A stretch of DNA of 64,000 nt from Natronorubrum texcoconense (GCF_900100335.1 NZ_FNFE01000001.1:558001-622000); one strand, 5' to 3'. Counted from the stretch's first letter, positions 17,231-26,966 are shown. Numbers and translations: made by a program. The notes: generated by a model from the letters alone, not told the origin.

Positions 17231-18193
17231 GTGAACCTCTATCGTAGCGCCCGGGCCGTTGCCGGGGCGTCCGGTGACGACGTAATCGACTGGCAGTCGG
17301 CCGCCGACGCCGCGAAGGCGGTGACCGATCCCGGCTCGCTCGAGCTCGAGCCGGGCGAGCGCGAGGCCTACGCGCGCGACGTTCGGGACGCGCGGGAGGC
17401 CGTGCGAACGGTGGCGGACGTCGAGTTCGACGTCCCCGACACCGTCGAGATCCAGAACCGCCACCACTGGATCGACGCCAACATCGCGACGTTCGAACGC
17501 GTCATGGGCACCCTCGAGAACCAGTTTCAGACCGGCGCCTTCCCCGGCGTCGCCCGGACCGTCAACACGGGGACGATGACCGTCCTCCTCGCCTTCCTCG
17601 GGCGGAACGTGCTCGGCCAGTACGACCCGCTCCTCCTCGCGGAGAACCCCGAAGAGAGCCACGCGCTGTACTTCGTCCGCCCGAACATCCTCAGCGCCGC
17701 CGAGAAGCTCGACGTCGACGCCGACCGGTTCCGCCGCTGGATCGCCTTCCACGAGGTCACCCACGCCGCGGAGTTCGGCGCCGCACCGTGGCTGTCGGAC
17801 CACCTCGAGTCGCGCATGGAAGACGGTATCGCTGCCCTCTCTGACGGCTCGTTCGACCGGAACGCGTTCCGCGACCTCGACGCCGCGATGACCGTCGTCG
17901 AGGGCTACGCGGAGCTCCTGATGGACCACGCCTTCGACGACGAGTACGAAGACCTGCGCCGGAAACTCGATGCCCGCCGCCAGGGTCGCGGCCCGCTCCA
18001 GAAGCTGTTCCGCCGGCTGCTCGGGCTGGGGCTCAAGGAGCGACAGTACGAGCGCGGAAAGCACTTCTTCGAGACGGTCGTCACGGGCCACGGTCTCGAG
18101 ACCGCGACGCTGGTCTGGGAAGGCCCCGAGATGCTGCCGACGCAGGACGAACTCGACGATCCGACGCTCTGGCTCCAGCGGATCGATCGATAG
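17231..18193 (+). CDS. Zincin-like metallopeptidase (F420-biosynthesis-associated / DUF2342-like)
   Basis: About 320 aa. A zinc-binding HEVTH motif sits in RWIAFHEVTHAAEFGAAPWL, with a downstream Glu in VVEGYAELLMDHAF as candidate third ligand. The layout (NTGTMTVLLAFLGRNVLGQYDPLLL before the HExxH) matches the type-2 zincin-like family found in actinobacteria and haloarchaea. That family is called F420-biosynthesis-associated from its phylogenetic distribution, not from biochemistry. The GTG at 17231 is the probable start; the TTG at 17204 extends it by nine codons. Substrate unknown. Confidence 0.83.
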   Translation: MNLYRSARAVAGASGDDVIDWQSAADAAKAVTDPGSLELEPGEREAYARDVRDAREAVRTVADVEFDVPDTVEIQNRHHWIDANIATFERVMGTLENQFQTGAFPGVARTVNTGTMTVLLAFLGRNVLGQYDPLLLAENPEESHALYFVRPNILSAAEKLDVDADRFRRWIAFHEVTHAAEFGAAPWLSDHLESRMEDGIAALSDGSFDRNAFRDLDAAMTVVEGYAELLMDHAFDDEYEDLRRKLDARRQGRGPLQKLFRRLLGLGLKERQYERGKHFFETVVTGHGLETATLVWEGPEMLPTQDELDDPTLWLQRIDR

Positions 18194-18340
18194 CCAGTCG
18201 GTTCCGATCTCGAGAGCAGTATCTGAGCAGTTGGTTCGGTAGACGCCGATTCGAGTCGATCTAGAGGGTGATTTGCACAGTTGCGTCTGTTCCGAGCGCC
18301 GGACGCGGGAGCATAACTGGCGTCACGTGGCGAGTGTCGG

Positions 18341-18607
18341 TCACTCGAGGATCCACAGCATGTACCAGAGCAACGCGCCGCCGGCGACGATGCCAACGAT
18401 CGAGGCCAGTCCGACGGCGGCCAGCGAGGCACCACCTTGTAACGCCATCGTGCCGCCGGAGAGTCCGACGAGCAGGACGAACACCGCTTTGAGTCGGGCG
18501 GAGGGACTCGTGAATCCGTTCGACTCAGCGTGGCCGCGCTCGTCCGGGTCGCGGCTGGAACCGCGCCTCCCGTCTCTGCGGGGGCCACGTCCCGAACTGC
18601 GGCTCAT
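18341..18607 (-). CDS. Small membrane protein, unknown function
   Basis: 88 aa. A basic, Arg-rich N-terminal ~30 residues precede two hydrophobic segments (LKAVFVLLVGLSGGTMALQGG and VGLASIVGIVAGGALLWYMLWIL). It overlaps the upstream SnoaL-like gene by 4 nt (18604-18607, ATGA), so the two are translationally coupled. No family recognised. Confidence 0.65.
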   Translation of the reverse strand: MSRSSGRGPRRDGRRGSSRDPDERGHAESNGFTSPSARLKAVFVLLVGLSGGTMALQGGASLAAVGLASIVGIVAGGALLWYMLWILE

Positions 18608-19008
18608 AGTTCGCCGGCCGTGCTGACGTGCATCGTGGCGAACTGCCACTCGTGCTCGTCCGCCTGTGTTTGTTCCTCCTCGGGCCGGACCAACGTCCCG
18701 CTCCAGCGCGTCTCGAACCGGCGGCGCTCGCCGCTCTCGGTGTCCGTCCAGGCCATCGTCACCTCGTCGGCGAACGTGGCAGCCCCGTCTCGATCCGTCA
18801 CGGTAAGGGATCGGCTTTCGACAGTCCACTCCGCCGTCGTCTCGGTCTGTTCCTGCAGCGCCTCGCTCACCTCGTCGTCGCCGAACAGCACCTCGCTGAT
18901 GCCGAACTTCGCCGTCGACTCGTCGGCGAGGAAGTACGGCTCGAGGGGATCGCCGTTCCGGAGTGCGTCGTAGTAGTCGCGGACGACGGATTCGGGACCT
19001 TCGTTCAT
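18604..19008 (-). CDS. SnoaL/NTF2-like domain protein
   Basis: 134 aa: ESVVRDYYDALRNGDPLEPYFLADESTAKFG, then a beta-sheet half ending WQFATMHVS, the typical order of an NTF2-like cone fold used in nuclear-transport-factor-like and 'nuclear transport factor 2 family' proteins. The ATG at 19008 is chosen because upstream frame has no such pattern. First gene of a two-gene unit with the small membrane protein. A ligand or substrate cannot be predicted. Confidence 0.7.
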   Translation of the reverse strand: MNEGPESVVRDYYDALRNGDPLEPYFLADESTAKFGISEVLFGDDEVSEALQEQTETTAEWTVESRSLTVTDRDGAATFADEVTMAWTDTESGERRRFETRWSGTLVRPEEEQTQADEHEWQFATMHVSTAGEL

Positions 19009-19240
19009 GGGCGTACCGTCGGCGTCGTCGCCCAAAGGCCCACCGGACGCAGACGCAGGTCGCGACTCGACGGAACGGTAGTCCGATGCGTTGCAGGTGC
19101 AGCGCGAACATCCAATTGACGGGTAGTCCGGAGTACCTACCGGAGCCAAGAGACATGTCAGCCACTACTATCCGACGTCGCCTACGAGATGCATCGATCA
19201 GCACCGAATGCGAACGCCAGCGATCGATCTTTTCCACCCG

Positions 19241-20023
19241 ATGACCACGGAAACCGGAACATTCGACATCGACGAACTATCGGAGTCGGAGTGGGAGTCG
19301 TCCGACCGGTCCTCGCAGACGAACGTCGGCCGGTTCGAACGGGCGGTCTCCGCCGTCGTTGGCGGCGCACTCGTGTGGCGCGGCCTCCGGCGCCGGTCGC
19401 TCGGCACGGCGCTCGCCGGGGGTGCGCTGGTCTCTCGCGGCATCAGCGGTCACAGTCGGCTCTATCGCCGACTCGGCATCGATACCGCCACGGATCACGG
19501 AGGACTGGCCGTCGATTCGACGACCGATAGACCGACGATCAAACGCTCAGTGACGGTCGGCAAACCGGCCGACGAACTCGAGGCGTTCTGGCGCGATCCG
19601 GAGCAGTTGAGCCGCATCGTCGGCGAGTACGCCGACGTCTCCCCGACGATGGGGGACGGGGATCATCACCGCTGGCAGGTCTCTCTCCCCGCCGGTCGAC
19701 GGCTCGAGTGGCAGACGCGACTCGTCGAGGAACGCTCCGGCGAACGCCTGCAGTGGGAAACGGTGGGGGGAGCACCGATATCCTACGAGGCGACGATCCG
19801 ATTCCAGCCGGCACCCAACGACCACGGGACGGAGGTCACGCTCGAGATTCGGTTCGACCCGCCGGGCGGGACGCTCAGTGACGGCGCAATGAAGCGCCTC
19901 GGGATCGTTCCGGAGAGTCTCGCGGGCACCGTCCTCGACCGGTTCAAGAGCCTCGCGGAGACCGGGGAAATACCGTCGCTCGAGACGAACCCCTCCAACC
20001 GCGGAAAGGGAGACCACCTCTGA
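19241..20023 (+). CDS. SRPBCC-family protein with N-terminal membrane-associated domain
   Basis: 260 aa. Residues ~30-75 contain two short amphipathic or hydrophobic stretches (VSAVVGGALVWRGLRRRSLGTALAGGALVSRGISG), a DUF2892/YgaP-like pattern. From ~100 to the end is a cyclase/dehydrase-type START fold: TIKRSVTVGKPADELEAFWRDPEQLSRIVGEYADV and QWETVGGAPISYEATIRFQPA. These domains form hydrophobic ligand pockets. The upstream ATG at 19208 is possible. It is monocistronic. Confidence 0.8.
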   Translation: MTTETGTFDIDELSESEWESSDRSSQTNVGRFERAVSAVVGGALVWRGLRRRSLGTALAGGALVSRGISGHSRLYRRLGIDTATDHGGLAVDSTTDRPTIKRSVTVGKPADELEAFWRDPEQLSRIVGEYADVSPTMGDGDHHRWQVSLPAGRRLEWQTRLVEERSGERLQWETVGGAPISYEATIRFQPAPNDHGTEVTLEIRFDPPGGTLSDGAMKRLGIVPESLAGTVLDRFKSLAETGEIPSLETNPSNRGKGDHL

Positions 20024-20107
20024 GCTCATACGGTCTGCTGTAAGTCGTTACCGGAGCGACTGCGAGCCGTCCTGCGGTCGCTCCGGAAAAAGTTACAGCC
20101 AACCGTA

Positions 20108-21301
20108 TCAGTCGGTCGGCCGTTCCTCCGGCCGGCCGAACCGCTCTGACCGGCCGCGGTCGGCAGGTCGTTCTTCCGGGCGCTCGAGCGACCACCCCGA
20201 CTCGGGGCTGCGTTCGCGCGGCTGGCTGGTGTCGGTGTCGCTATCGGCATCGGCTTCTCGACCGGCATCAGCGCCGCGGTCGACTCCGGATCCGCGCTCG
20301 AGTGACGGCTCGCGCGCCGGCGAATCCACGTCCACCCCAATCCGACCGCTCGTCTCGTCGAAGACGTGGTGGGTGTGTGGATAGGCGATTTCGACGTCCT
20401 CGTCTTCGAAAGCGTCCCAGGCTCGTCGGTGGATCGCGGACCGGACTTTCAACGGAAGGTAAGGCGCTTCGATCCAGCACTTGCAGTCGATCAGGATGCC
20501 GTGATCGGCGAACTCGCGGACGAACGCCTTCGGCCCCGCCGGAAACTTCGACCGGCCGACGCGGATCGGCGGGCCGCCGCCGATGACGCCGTCGACGTCC
20601 CGAGCGGCGCGCTCGAGCAGTTCACACGCCCGATCGAGATCGCCCTCGTAGGTCACGCAAACCTCGAGCGAGAGTCTGCTGCGCTCGTCCTCGGCGGAGA
20701 GGTTTCGGACGTCGCGCTCGCGCATCGTTTCGTTGGGGATGACCAGAAACGAGTTCTCGAGGGTGTAGACCCGCGTGTAGCCCAGCGTGATGTCGTCGAC
20801 GTAGCCGCGTTCCTCGCGGTCGACGAGTTCGATCATGTCGCCGACCTCGTAGGGGCGGTGGACGAGGATGAAGAGCCCGCTGATGTAGCTACGGCCGACG
20901 GGAGCCAACACCGCGCCGAGGACGAGCGAGATGACGGTAAACGAGAGGAAGACGTTCTGGGGCCGGAAGCCGAGCAGACCGGCGATGGGGACGAACGCGT
21001 AGGCGACGACGGCGATGCGAGCGCCCAGCAGGACCGCGTTGGCGGTCGACGGCCGGAGCACTCGCTCCTCGAGTCGCGGCCGGAGCCGCTCGGAGAGCAG
21101 TCTCGAGCCGAACCACGCGGCGATCACCGCGAAAATCGCGAGCAGCCAGGAGACGTCCACGATATCGGCAACGCTGCCGATGATGGCAACGTCGCCCGGG
21201 GCGGAGAGCGACAGTGGGAGTGGCGACACTACCGCCCCTATCGTCGGCGGCTGAAAAAGGACGAGCGTGGCAGCAGCCGGGTTACTCCGGCGACTGGTCA
21301 C
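20108..21301 (-). CDS. MscS-family mechanosensitive channel
   Basis: 397 aa. Three N-terminal membrane helices are present. The pore-lining helix and beta domain read VISLVLGAVLAPVGRSYISGLFILVHRPYEVGDMIEL and VDDITLGYTRVYTLENSFLVIPNETM, then the alpha/beta vestibule ends near IAYPHTHHVF. The last ~80 residues are Arg/Asp/Glu/Pro-rich repeats of the type ERPEERPADRGRSERF and are probably disordered. It would release solutes on hypo-osmotic shock, complementing osmolyte import by the BCCT carrier. The start is a GTG; a later start around residue 25 is possible. Confidence 0.88.
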   Translation of the reverse strand: MTSRRSNPAAATLVLFQPPTIGAVVSPLPLSLSAPGDVAIIGSVADIVDVSWLLAIFAVIAAWFGSRLLSERLRPRLEERVLRPSTANAVLLGARIAVVAYAFVPIAGLLGFRPQNVFLSFTVISLVLGAVLAPVGRSYISGLFILVHRPYEVGDMIELVDREERGYVDDITLGYTRVYTLENSFLVIPNETMRERDVRNLSAEDERSRLSLEVCVTYEGDLDRACELLERAARDVDGVIGGGPPIRVGRSKFPAGPKAFVREFADHGILIDCKCWIEAPYLPLKVRSAIHRRAWDAFEDEDVEIAYPHTHHVFDETSGRIGVDVDSPAREPSLERGSGVDRGADAGREADADSDTDTSQPRERSPESGWSLERPEERPADRGRSERFGRPEERPTD

Positions 21302-21321
21302 GACCTACCGTGACGACGCGC

Positions 21322-21873
21322 TCACATGAAGCCGCGATCGACTTCGTCGGTCTCGATCAGATCCTCGAGTTCGGCGCCCAGCAACTCGTCGGCCTCCTCG
21401 AACCGGTCGCCGAGCTCCTCGAGCTGATCGGGCCGGTCGTACTGGTCGTACTCCATCGGCCCGAACGCGGGGCTCTCGATGGCTTCCATCACGTCGTCGA
21501 AGAGATCCTGCGGCCGGGTCGGGGCGTCCGCGTGGGTCTGAAGGACGGTCTCGAGGCGCTTCGAGACCGTCTCGACCTGGTCTTCGTCCTCCGGCGGCGA
21601 CTGGACGGCGAAGCGGCCGCCCGCGTCCTCTCTGGGGAGGAACGAGCCGATTTCGTCGTCCAGGTTGCGGGCGACCCGCGTGCCGACCCCGCGGACCTCG
21701 AATGGATTCTTCGCGTAGGTCTTCAGGAAGAAGACGCCGGCGCGTGGATGCGCGAGGTACATGTCCTCACCGACGCCGCCGGCTCGATCGCCGGCGACCG
21801 CACGCCACCCTTCGGGATCGACGTTCCGCTCCGTGACGTCCTCGAGTACGTCTTGCCACTCGCGAATCCGCAT
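21322..21873 (-). CDS. Conserved haloarchaeal protein, unknown function
   Basis: 183 aa, soluble and acidic. The N-terminal half has an ordered pattern (REWQDVLEDVTE, GEDMYLAHPRAGVFFLKTYAKNPFEVRGVGTRVARNLDDEIGSFLP) suggesting an alpha/beta domain. The C-terminal half is helical (VETVSKRLETVLQTH, QLEELGDRFEEADELLGAELEDLIE). It ends 20 nt before the MscS gene start on the same strand, so the two probably form an operon. I cannot assign a family function. Confidence 0.65.
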   Translation of the reverse strand: MRIREWQDVLEDVTERNVDPEGWRAVAGDRAGGVGEDMYLAHPRAGVFFLKTYAKNPFEVRGVGTRVARNLDDEIGSFLPREDAGGRFAVQSPPEDEDQVETVSKRLETVLQTHADAPTRPQDLFDDVMEAIESPAFGPMEYDQYDRPDQLEELGDRFEEADELLGAELEDLIETDEVDRGFM

Positions 21874-22021
21874 ACGCGACCAATGTGGCGCGGACAGAAT
21901 GAACGTATCGGTCGTGACGAACGATGCCGGCCGACCGACACGTCACCGTCGAAACTGGGCCAAATCGAACCAAAAGGAATAGGATGGTTCCCCCGACAGA
22001 GTGGGTAACCGACGTTTGACC

Positions 22022-22297
22022 ATGTCCGTCAGCCGACCACTCTCGTTCGTCGAACTGTTTCGGGCCACGCCAGCGACGAGTGCGCTTCTCGCGCTCGGTC
22101 CGCTTGGGCTGGCAGTCGGGCAGCTCGCGAACGGCTACGTCAACGGCGTCTCTCCGGCCGTTTCGGTCGGGTTCGCCGCGGTCATGGTCGCGTTCGCCGT
22201 CGTCGCGATGCGCCACCACGCCGCCGAGTATCGGTTGCGGCGGCTCGAGGCCGAGGCGGACGGCGACCGCGAATCGGCGCTCGGCTCGACGCGGTGA
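22022..22297 (+). CDS. Small two-helix membrane protein
   Basis: 91 aa with two transmembrane segments (SALLALGPLGLAVGQLANGYV and AVSVGFAAVMVAFAVVAMRHH) and a charged tail. The GTG at 22001 starts a longer frame; the ATG at 22022 is favoured. It converges on the SPW-repeat gene. Unknown function, common kind of haloarchaeal membrane protein. Confidence 0.55.
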   Translation: MSVSRPLSFVELFRATPATSALLALGPLGLAVGQLANGYVNGVSPAVSVGFAAVMVAFAVVAMRHHAAEYRLRRLEAEADGDRESALGSTR

Positions 22298-22325
22298 TCG
22301 GCGGGCGGTCAGTGTTCCATCGGTT

Positions 22326-22901
22326 TTAGGCGCGCGAGGACTCGGTCGCAACGCGCCGTGCGTCCCGAGCGTCGTACGCGTTGTAGCCGGCCAGCGCCGC
22401 GATGAGCAGTCCGGAGCCGAGCGTGCTCCAGAACGGACTCGTGGTTAGCCCCAGTCCCGCCTGCATCTCGAGGAGCGCGGGCGAGACGATCAACCAGATT
22501 CCCAGCAGCGCGACCAGCCCCGAGACGCCGACGCTGAGCGGGATGTCGTTGACGACGCGGTAGTAGTTGTAGCCGGCCGCGAGGAAGACGACGCTGCCGA
22601 CGAGGACGTTGTTCCAGAACGCCGCCTGCGAGACGTCGTAGAGGGCGACGACCGAGAGGACGACCCACGCACCGATGACGGCGACGATCGCGCTGATAAC
22701 CGAGACTTTGCGCCGCCGTTCCTCGTTCGCGATCTGCGTGGCGTCGTCGCGCGGGTCGCGGCCGGGATCGTCACGGTCGCCGGCGCCGGTTCCGGAGTCG
22801 ACGTCGTCGGCCGGCGCCTCCCCGCGCTCCTCGCGTCCGATTCCGCCGTCGGTTCCGCTCGCCGTCTCCGGATTGCGGTCGTTGCTGTTGGAGTCACTCA
22901 T
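22326..22901 (-). CDS. SPW-repeat membrane protein
   Basis: 191 aa. A disordered acidic first ~65 residues precede four hydrophobic segments arranged as two repeats. The repeats carry the SPW-like signatures SQAAFWNNVLVGSVVFLAAGYNYYR and TSPFWSTLGSGLLIAALAGYNAY, each a helix pair ending in a GYN(Y/A)Y motif. SPW-repeat proteins are small integral membrane proteins of unknown biochemical role. The ATG at 22901 is chosen over an earlier one because the extra 10 residues are unlike the family. Confidence 0.8.
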   Translation of the reverse strand: MSDSNSNDRNPETASGTDGGIGREERGEAPADDVDSGTGAGDRDDPGRDPRDDATQIANEERRRKVSVISAIVAVIGAWVVLSVVALYDVSQAAFWNNVLVGSVVFLAAGYNYYRVVNDIPLSVGVSGLVALLGIWLIVSPALLEMQAGLGLTTSPFWSTLGSGLLIAALAGYNAYDARDARRVATESSRA

Positions 22902-23105
22902 TGGTACTCCCGGCTTCCGCGCCGCCATCAAAAAACGACGACGACCGTTCCGTCACGCGATGGAGACACTCGTCGGTAACCGATCGTTACGATAGTTCGG
23001 ACTGCTGAATTGAGCAGCTCACTGACGATCGGTGTCGCTCCGTTTCGAACGATGAATCATACGCGACCGATAGCGTTTTTGACGCCTCGCTCCTGACGAA
23101 CACTC

Positions 23106-25850
23106 GTGCACGTACGCGGAACCGTCGCGGGCGACGTCGAAGTGAAGTCGGTATCGACGAGCTACGGCGAGAGCGACCTCGCCGAAGTGCCGCTGCGACT
23201 CGAGCGCGACGGCGACGAATCGACGCAATCGGAACCCGTGTCTCGAGACGCCGCGGGCCAGCCCGACAACGCCGACGGCCACGAGACCACGACGGTGACG
23301 CTCTGGAACAAGTGGACGGAGTCGGCGGAGTACTTAGAGCCCGGGCTGGAACTACTCGTCACGAACGCCGAGGAGAAGGAGTACCGGGGCGAGACGCAGT
23401 ACTCGACGACGGGCGACTCCTACGTCGTCGTCGAGCCGACCTTTCTGGTGAACGTGACGTCGATCCGCAACTGGGTCGAATGTCCCCGGCTGTACTTCCT
23501 GAACAAGCTCTCCGGGGTGCCGCTGAACTACCCCGTCGTGAAGGGGACGCTGGTCCACGAGGTCTTCGGCGACCTCCTCCGCGGGCGAGAGTTGGCGGAG
23601 TCCATCGACGCCCGCGTCGATGAACGCGGCCTCGAACTCGGCTTGCTCGGCGAAACGGCCGAATCCGTCACCGAGGACGTTCGGGAGAACGCGAAAGCGA
23701 TCGAGGGCTGGCTCGAGCAGGGCCGCCTGACCGAGGAAGATAGCTGGCGATCCGAGCAGTTGCTCATCAGCGAGACGTTCGGCATCCGCGGTCGCGCGGA
23801 CGCTATCCGACGGGGCGCGCCGGTCGAACTCAAGACGGGGAAGAACCTCAAGAAGGAGCCACGCTTCAAGGACAAGGTGCAGGCCGCCTGCTACGCGCTC
23901 TTGCTCGAGGAACACGGCGGGAGCGTCGACACCGGCACCCTGCTCTACACCAAGAACTCCGCGCTCGACAGGAACGAGGAGACCGGCGACCTCACCCCCG
24001 CGAAGGACTTCTCGATGGGCGACGGCCTGCTGAAGTTCGTCGTTCGGCTGCGCAATGAACTCGCGGCCATGGAGATCAAAGGCGAGATCCCGACGGGGTA
24101 CGAGGGCTCGGCGAAGTGCGAGTACTGCTTCGAGCAGGACACCTGTATGGTCGTCTCGGGCCGACTCGACCAGGAGTCCAAGGCCGGCCAGATCGGACAG
24201 GCCCTCCCCGAGGAGGAACGCGAGTACTTCGACCGGTTCTACCGCGCCATCGAGGAGGAACGACGGGAGGTCCATCGCGAGTACGCTAAACTCTGGGAAC
24301 AAGAGGCTCAGGAACGGGCCGACGACGACCGCGCGCTGATCGACCTCGAGTTCGTCGAGAAACGCCCGCTCGAGGGCGGCCGCTGGGAACTGCGAGCGCG
24401 TCGAACGAGCGGCGCAAACTCGAAGATTCGGGAGGGCGACTTCGTGCTGGCGAGCGACGGTCACCCGGTCCGCGGGAGTTCGGAGCTCGCGATAATCGAG
24501 CGATTGGACGAGGAGGTCGTGCTGACGGCCGACGAGCCGGTCGAAGTGACGCGGCTGGACGTCTACCCCTCCGAACTGACGACCGATCGGCTGCTCGCCG
24601 CGATGCACGACGCGCTTTTGAAGGGCGACGAACGTCGCAAGGACATCCTGTTCGGCCGTGCCGATCCGGAGTTCGAAGATCCCGAAGAGACGTTTATCGA
24701 CAACAACGCGGCCCAGAACGAGGCCGTCACGAAGGCCGTCGGCGCGCGGGACTGCGCGCTGATCCACGGCCCGCCCGGCACCGGGAAGACCTACACCATC
24801 GCTCGCGCCATCCGCGCGATGGTCGAACGCGGCGAGCGCGTGCTACTTTCGGCGTTTACGAATCGCGCGGTGGATAACGCCCTCGAGGCTTTGCTCGAGC
24901 AACTCGAGGAGCACGGTGAGATCGAAACGGACCGCGTAGTCCGCGTGGGTTCCGAAAGCGGCGTTCGAGATGACATGCAACCGTATCGGCTCGAGCGCTC
25001 GGGCGACCCCGAAAAGCGCCTCGCCGAACTGCAGAACGCGCAGGTGGTCGCCGCGACGACGGCGACCTGCGGCTCGCGGGTGATGAAAGAGCAAGCGTTC
25101 GACGTCGCACTGGTCGACGAGGCCGCCCAGCTCACGGAGCCGGGGACCTGCGCGGCGATCAACCTCGCCGAGCGGTTCGTCCTCGTCGGCGACCACGAAC
25201 AGCTGCCGCCGGTCGTCCGCGCCGAGAACGATCTCACCGAGTCGCTGTTCGAGCGTCTGGTCGACCTCCACCCCGACGCGGGCGTGATGCTCGATCGGCA
25301 GTACCGGATGAACCAGCGCATTCAGGCCTTCGCCTCGCGGGAGTTCTACGACGGCGAACTACGTCCGGCGGAGCCCGAGGTCGCGGCGCGGACGCTCGAC
25401 GACCTCGCGGGCGTCTCCCGCGCCGAGTTGCCCGCCGATCTCCGTGATCCCGTCGCGTTCGTCGACGTCGAGGGCACCGGCAGTCAGTACACCGACAGCG
25501 AGGAGGCAGCGCGGATCGCCGACCTCGTCGACACCTACGCGGCGGCGGGCGTCGAGCGCAGCGATATCGGCGTCATCGCCCCCTTCCGCGCGCAGGTGTC
25601 CGAAATCACGAGTCACGTTCCCGACGACGTCGCCGTCGACACCGTCGACCGCTTCCAGGGCTCGAGTCAGGAGATCATCATCGTCTCGTTTACCGCGACG
25701 GGAACGCTCGAGGGACCGATCTTCGAGGACTATCGGCGAATCAACGTTGCCTTGACTCGACCGAAACGCGCGCTTGTACTCGTCGGCGACTCGGCCGCGC
25801 TGGCGTCGGATCCGGTATACGAGCGGATGCTCGAGTGGGCCCGCGGATAG
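23106..25850 (+). CDS. Dna2-like nuclease-helicase (Fe-S RecB-type nuclease fused to SF1 helicase)
   Basis: 914 aa, GTG start. Residues ~1-115 look like an OB-type nucleic-acid-binding region. Residues ~120-350 form a PD-(D/E)XK nuclease with H151, D232 (GRAD), E241 and K243 (ELKTGK) and Q259. It is bracketed by four cysteines (C126, C338, C341, C347) as in Cas4/AddB/Dna2 iron-sulfur nucleases. An SF1B helicase follows: Walker A GPPGTGKT (555-562), DEAAQ (671-675), and C-terminal motifs QYRMN, VDRFQGSSQE and ALTRPKRALVLVG. This order matches eukaryotic Dna2, which trims flaps during Okazaki processing and resects DNA ends. It is monocistronic; no cas genes are near. Confidence 0.93.
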   Translation: MHVRGTVAGDVEVKSVSTSYGESDLAEVPLRLERDGDESTQSEPVSRDAAGQPDNADGHETTTVTLWNKWTESAEYLEPGLELLVTNAEEKEYRGETQYSTTGDSYVVVEPTFLVNVTSIRNWVECPRLYFLNKLSGVPLNYPVVKGTLVHEVFGDLLRGRELAESIDARVDERGLELGLLGETAESVTEDVRENAKAIEGWLEQGRLTEEDSWRSEQLLISETFGIRGRADAIRRGAPVELKTGKNLKKEPRFKDKVQAACYALLLEEHGGSVDTGTLLYTKNSALDRNEETGDLTPAKDFSMGDGLLKFVVRLRNELAAMEIKGEIPTGYEGSAKCEYCFEQDTCMVVSGRLDQESKAGQIGQALPEEEREYFDRFYRAIEEERREVHREYAKLWEQEAQERADDDRALIDLEFVEKRPLEGGRWELRARRTSGANSKIREGDFVLASDGHPVRGSSELAIIERLDEEVVLTADEPVEVTRLDVYPSELTTDRLLAAMHDALLKGDERRKDILFGRADPEFEDPEETFIDNNAAQNEAVTKAVGARDCALIHGPPGTGKTYTIARAIRAMVERGERVLLSAFTNRAVDNALEALLEQLEEHGEIETDRVVRVGSESGVRDDMQPYRLERSGDPEKRLAELQNAQVVAATTATCGSRVMKEQAFDVALVDEAAQLTEPGTCAAINLAERFVLVGDHEQLPPVVRAENDLTESLFERLVDLHPDAGVMLDRQYRMNQRIQAFASREFYDGELRPAEPEVAARTLDDLAGVSRAELPADLRDPVAFVDVEGTGSQYTDSEEAARIADLVDTYAAAGVERSDIGVIAPFRAQVSEITSHVPDDVAVDTVDRFQGSSQEIIIVSFTATGTLEGPIFEDYRRINVALTRPKRALVLVGDSAALASDPVYERMLEWARG

Positions 25851-25932
25851 CGGAAACGGCATCGGGAACGCCGTCTCGATCTCGACCTGGTAGTGGCAGG
25901 GTATTTACCGTTCCCCGACAGAACTGAGCGTA

Positions 25933-26775
25933 ATGCGACTCGAGGAGGAGAGCGCGGTCGTCCGCGACGCGATTTCGGCCGAGTACGCCGATCTCGTCGT
26001 CGCCGTCACCGAACTCGGCAGTCCGACGACGCTCATGGTGATCCTCGCAGTCCTGTTCTGGTGTGGCAGCCGCCGCCGGAGCGCGCTCGTGATCAGCTAC
26101 GGCGTCGCCGGGCTCGGCTTTATTCTGGCCCTCGAGACGCTGCTCGGACTCCCACGGCCGCCGGAATCGGTCTATCTCACGTCGATAGACGTCGAGGGGT
26201 ACGGCTTCCCGAGCGGTCACGCCTTCGCGTCGGTCGTCGTCTACGGCGGACTCGTCTCGGCGTACGACCGACTGCGAGATCCGGTCGCACTTTTGGGTGC
26301 CGGAGCGCTCGTCGTCGCCGTCTCGCTCTCACGGGTCGTCCTCGGCGTCCACTACCTCGGCGACGTGGTCGTCGGTGCGATACTCGGCGTCGCCTTCGTC
26401 ACCGCGATGAGCCGCGTCAGCCGCGGCATGCCGACGGTCGGCTTCGCGGTCGCCCTCGCCCTCGCGATTCCCGCCGTCTACGTCACCGGCGCGGCCGCGT
26501 ACGCAGTTCTCGCGCTCGGCGCGGCCATCGGCGGGCTACTCACCACGGGTTGGATCGATCGGCTGCCGCGGCTTCGGTCCCGACTCGAGGGGGCCGTACT
26601 CGTCGCCGTCGGTATCACGGTCATCGTCGCCCTTCGGATCGTCGAAACGATCGTCGACGTCACGCCCCTCCTCGTCGCCCTCTACGCGGTGCTCGTGGCG
26701 TGGATCGTGTTCGCCCCCGCGCTCGTCGACCGAGTCGGAGGGACGATCCTCGGATCACCAGGGGCGGATTCGTAA
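25933..26775 (+). CDS. PAP2-family membrane phosphatase
   Basis: 280 aa integral membrane protein. The three-part phosphatase site is visible: LPRPP (R75), PSGH (93-96) and SRVVLGVHYLGD (133-144; R134, H140, D144). The first motif lacks the usual upstream lysine (Glu at that position). The last ~120 residues hold four more hydrophobic helices beyond the PAP2 core. Likely removes a phosphate from a lipid phosphate or polyprenyl diphosphate on the outer membrane face. Downstream of the Dna2-like gene by 82 nt, but with its own probable promoter. Confidence 0.88.
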   Translation: MRLEEESAVVRDAISAEYADLVVAVTELGSPTTLMVILAVLFWCGSRRRSALVISYGVAGLGFILALETLLGLPRPPESVYLTSIDVEGYGFPSGHAFASVVVYGGLVSAYDRLRDPVALLGAGALVVAVSLSRVVLGVHYLGDVVVGAILGVAFVTAMSRVSRGMPTVGFAVALALAIPAVYVTGAAAYAVLALGAAIGGLLTTGWIDRLPRLRSRLEGAVLVAVGITVIVALRIVETIVDVTPLLVALYAVLVAWIVFAPALVDRVGGTILGSPGADS

Positions 26776-26966
26776 GACTGCGTCGGGTTACACGCCGTGG
26801 ACGACGTTTCGGACGCGTTCGAGACGGGAAGCGGGATACTTGTGGCACCGGACGCGACGAACACGCTGTTCGTCGATCGATGAACGGGTATCGGACCGAC
26901 GGGGGCGGTACCCCGGAGTGACCACGACCCCATCAGTTTCGCTCGTTCGCCCCGTCACCGCAACCG

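Noticed and set aside
23106-25850. Cas4 or a CRISPR-linked nuclease
   Set aside because: The nuclease resembles Cas4 but is fused to an SF1 helicase, and there are no cas genes or repeat-spacer arrays anywhere in the window.
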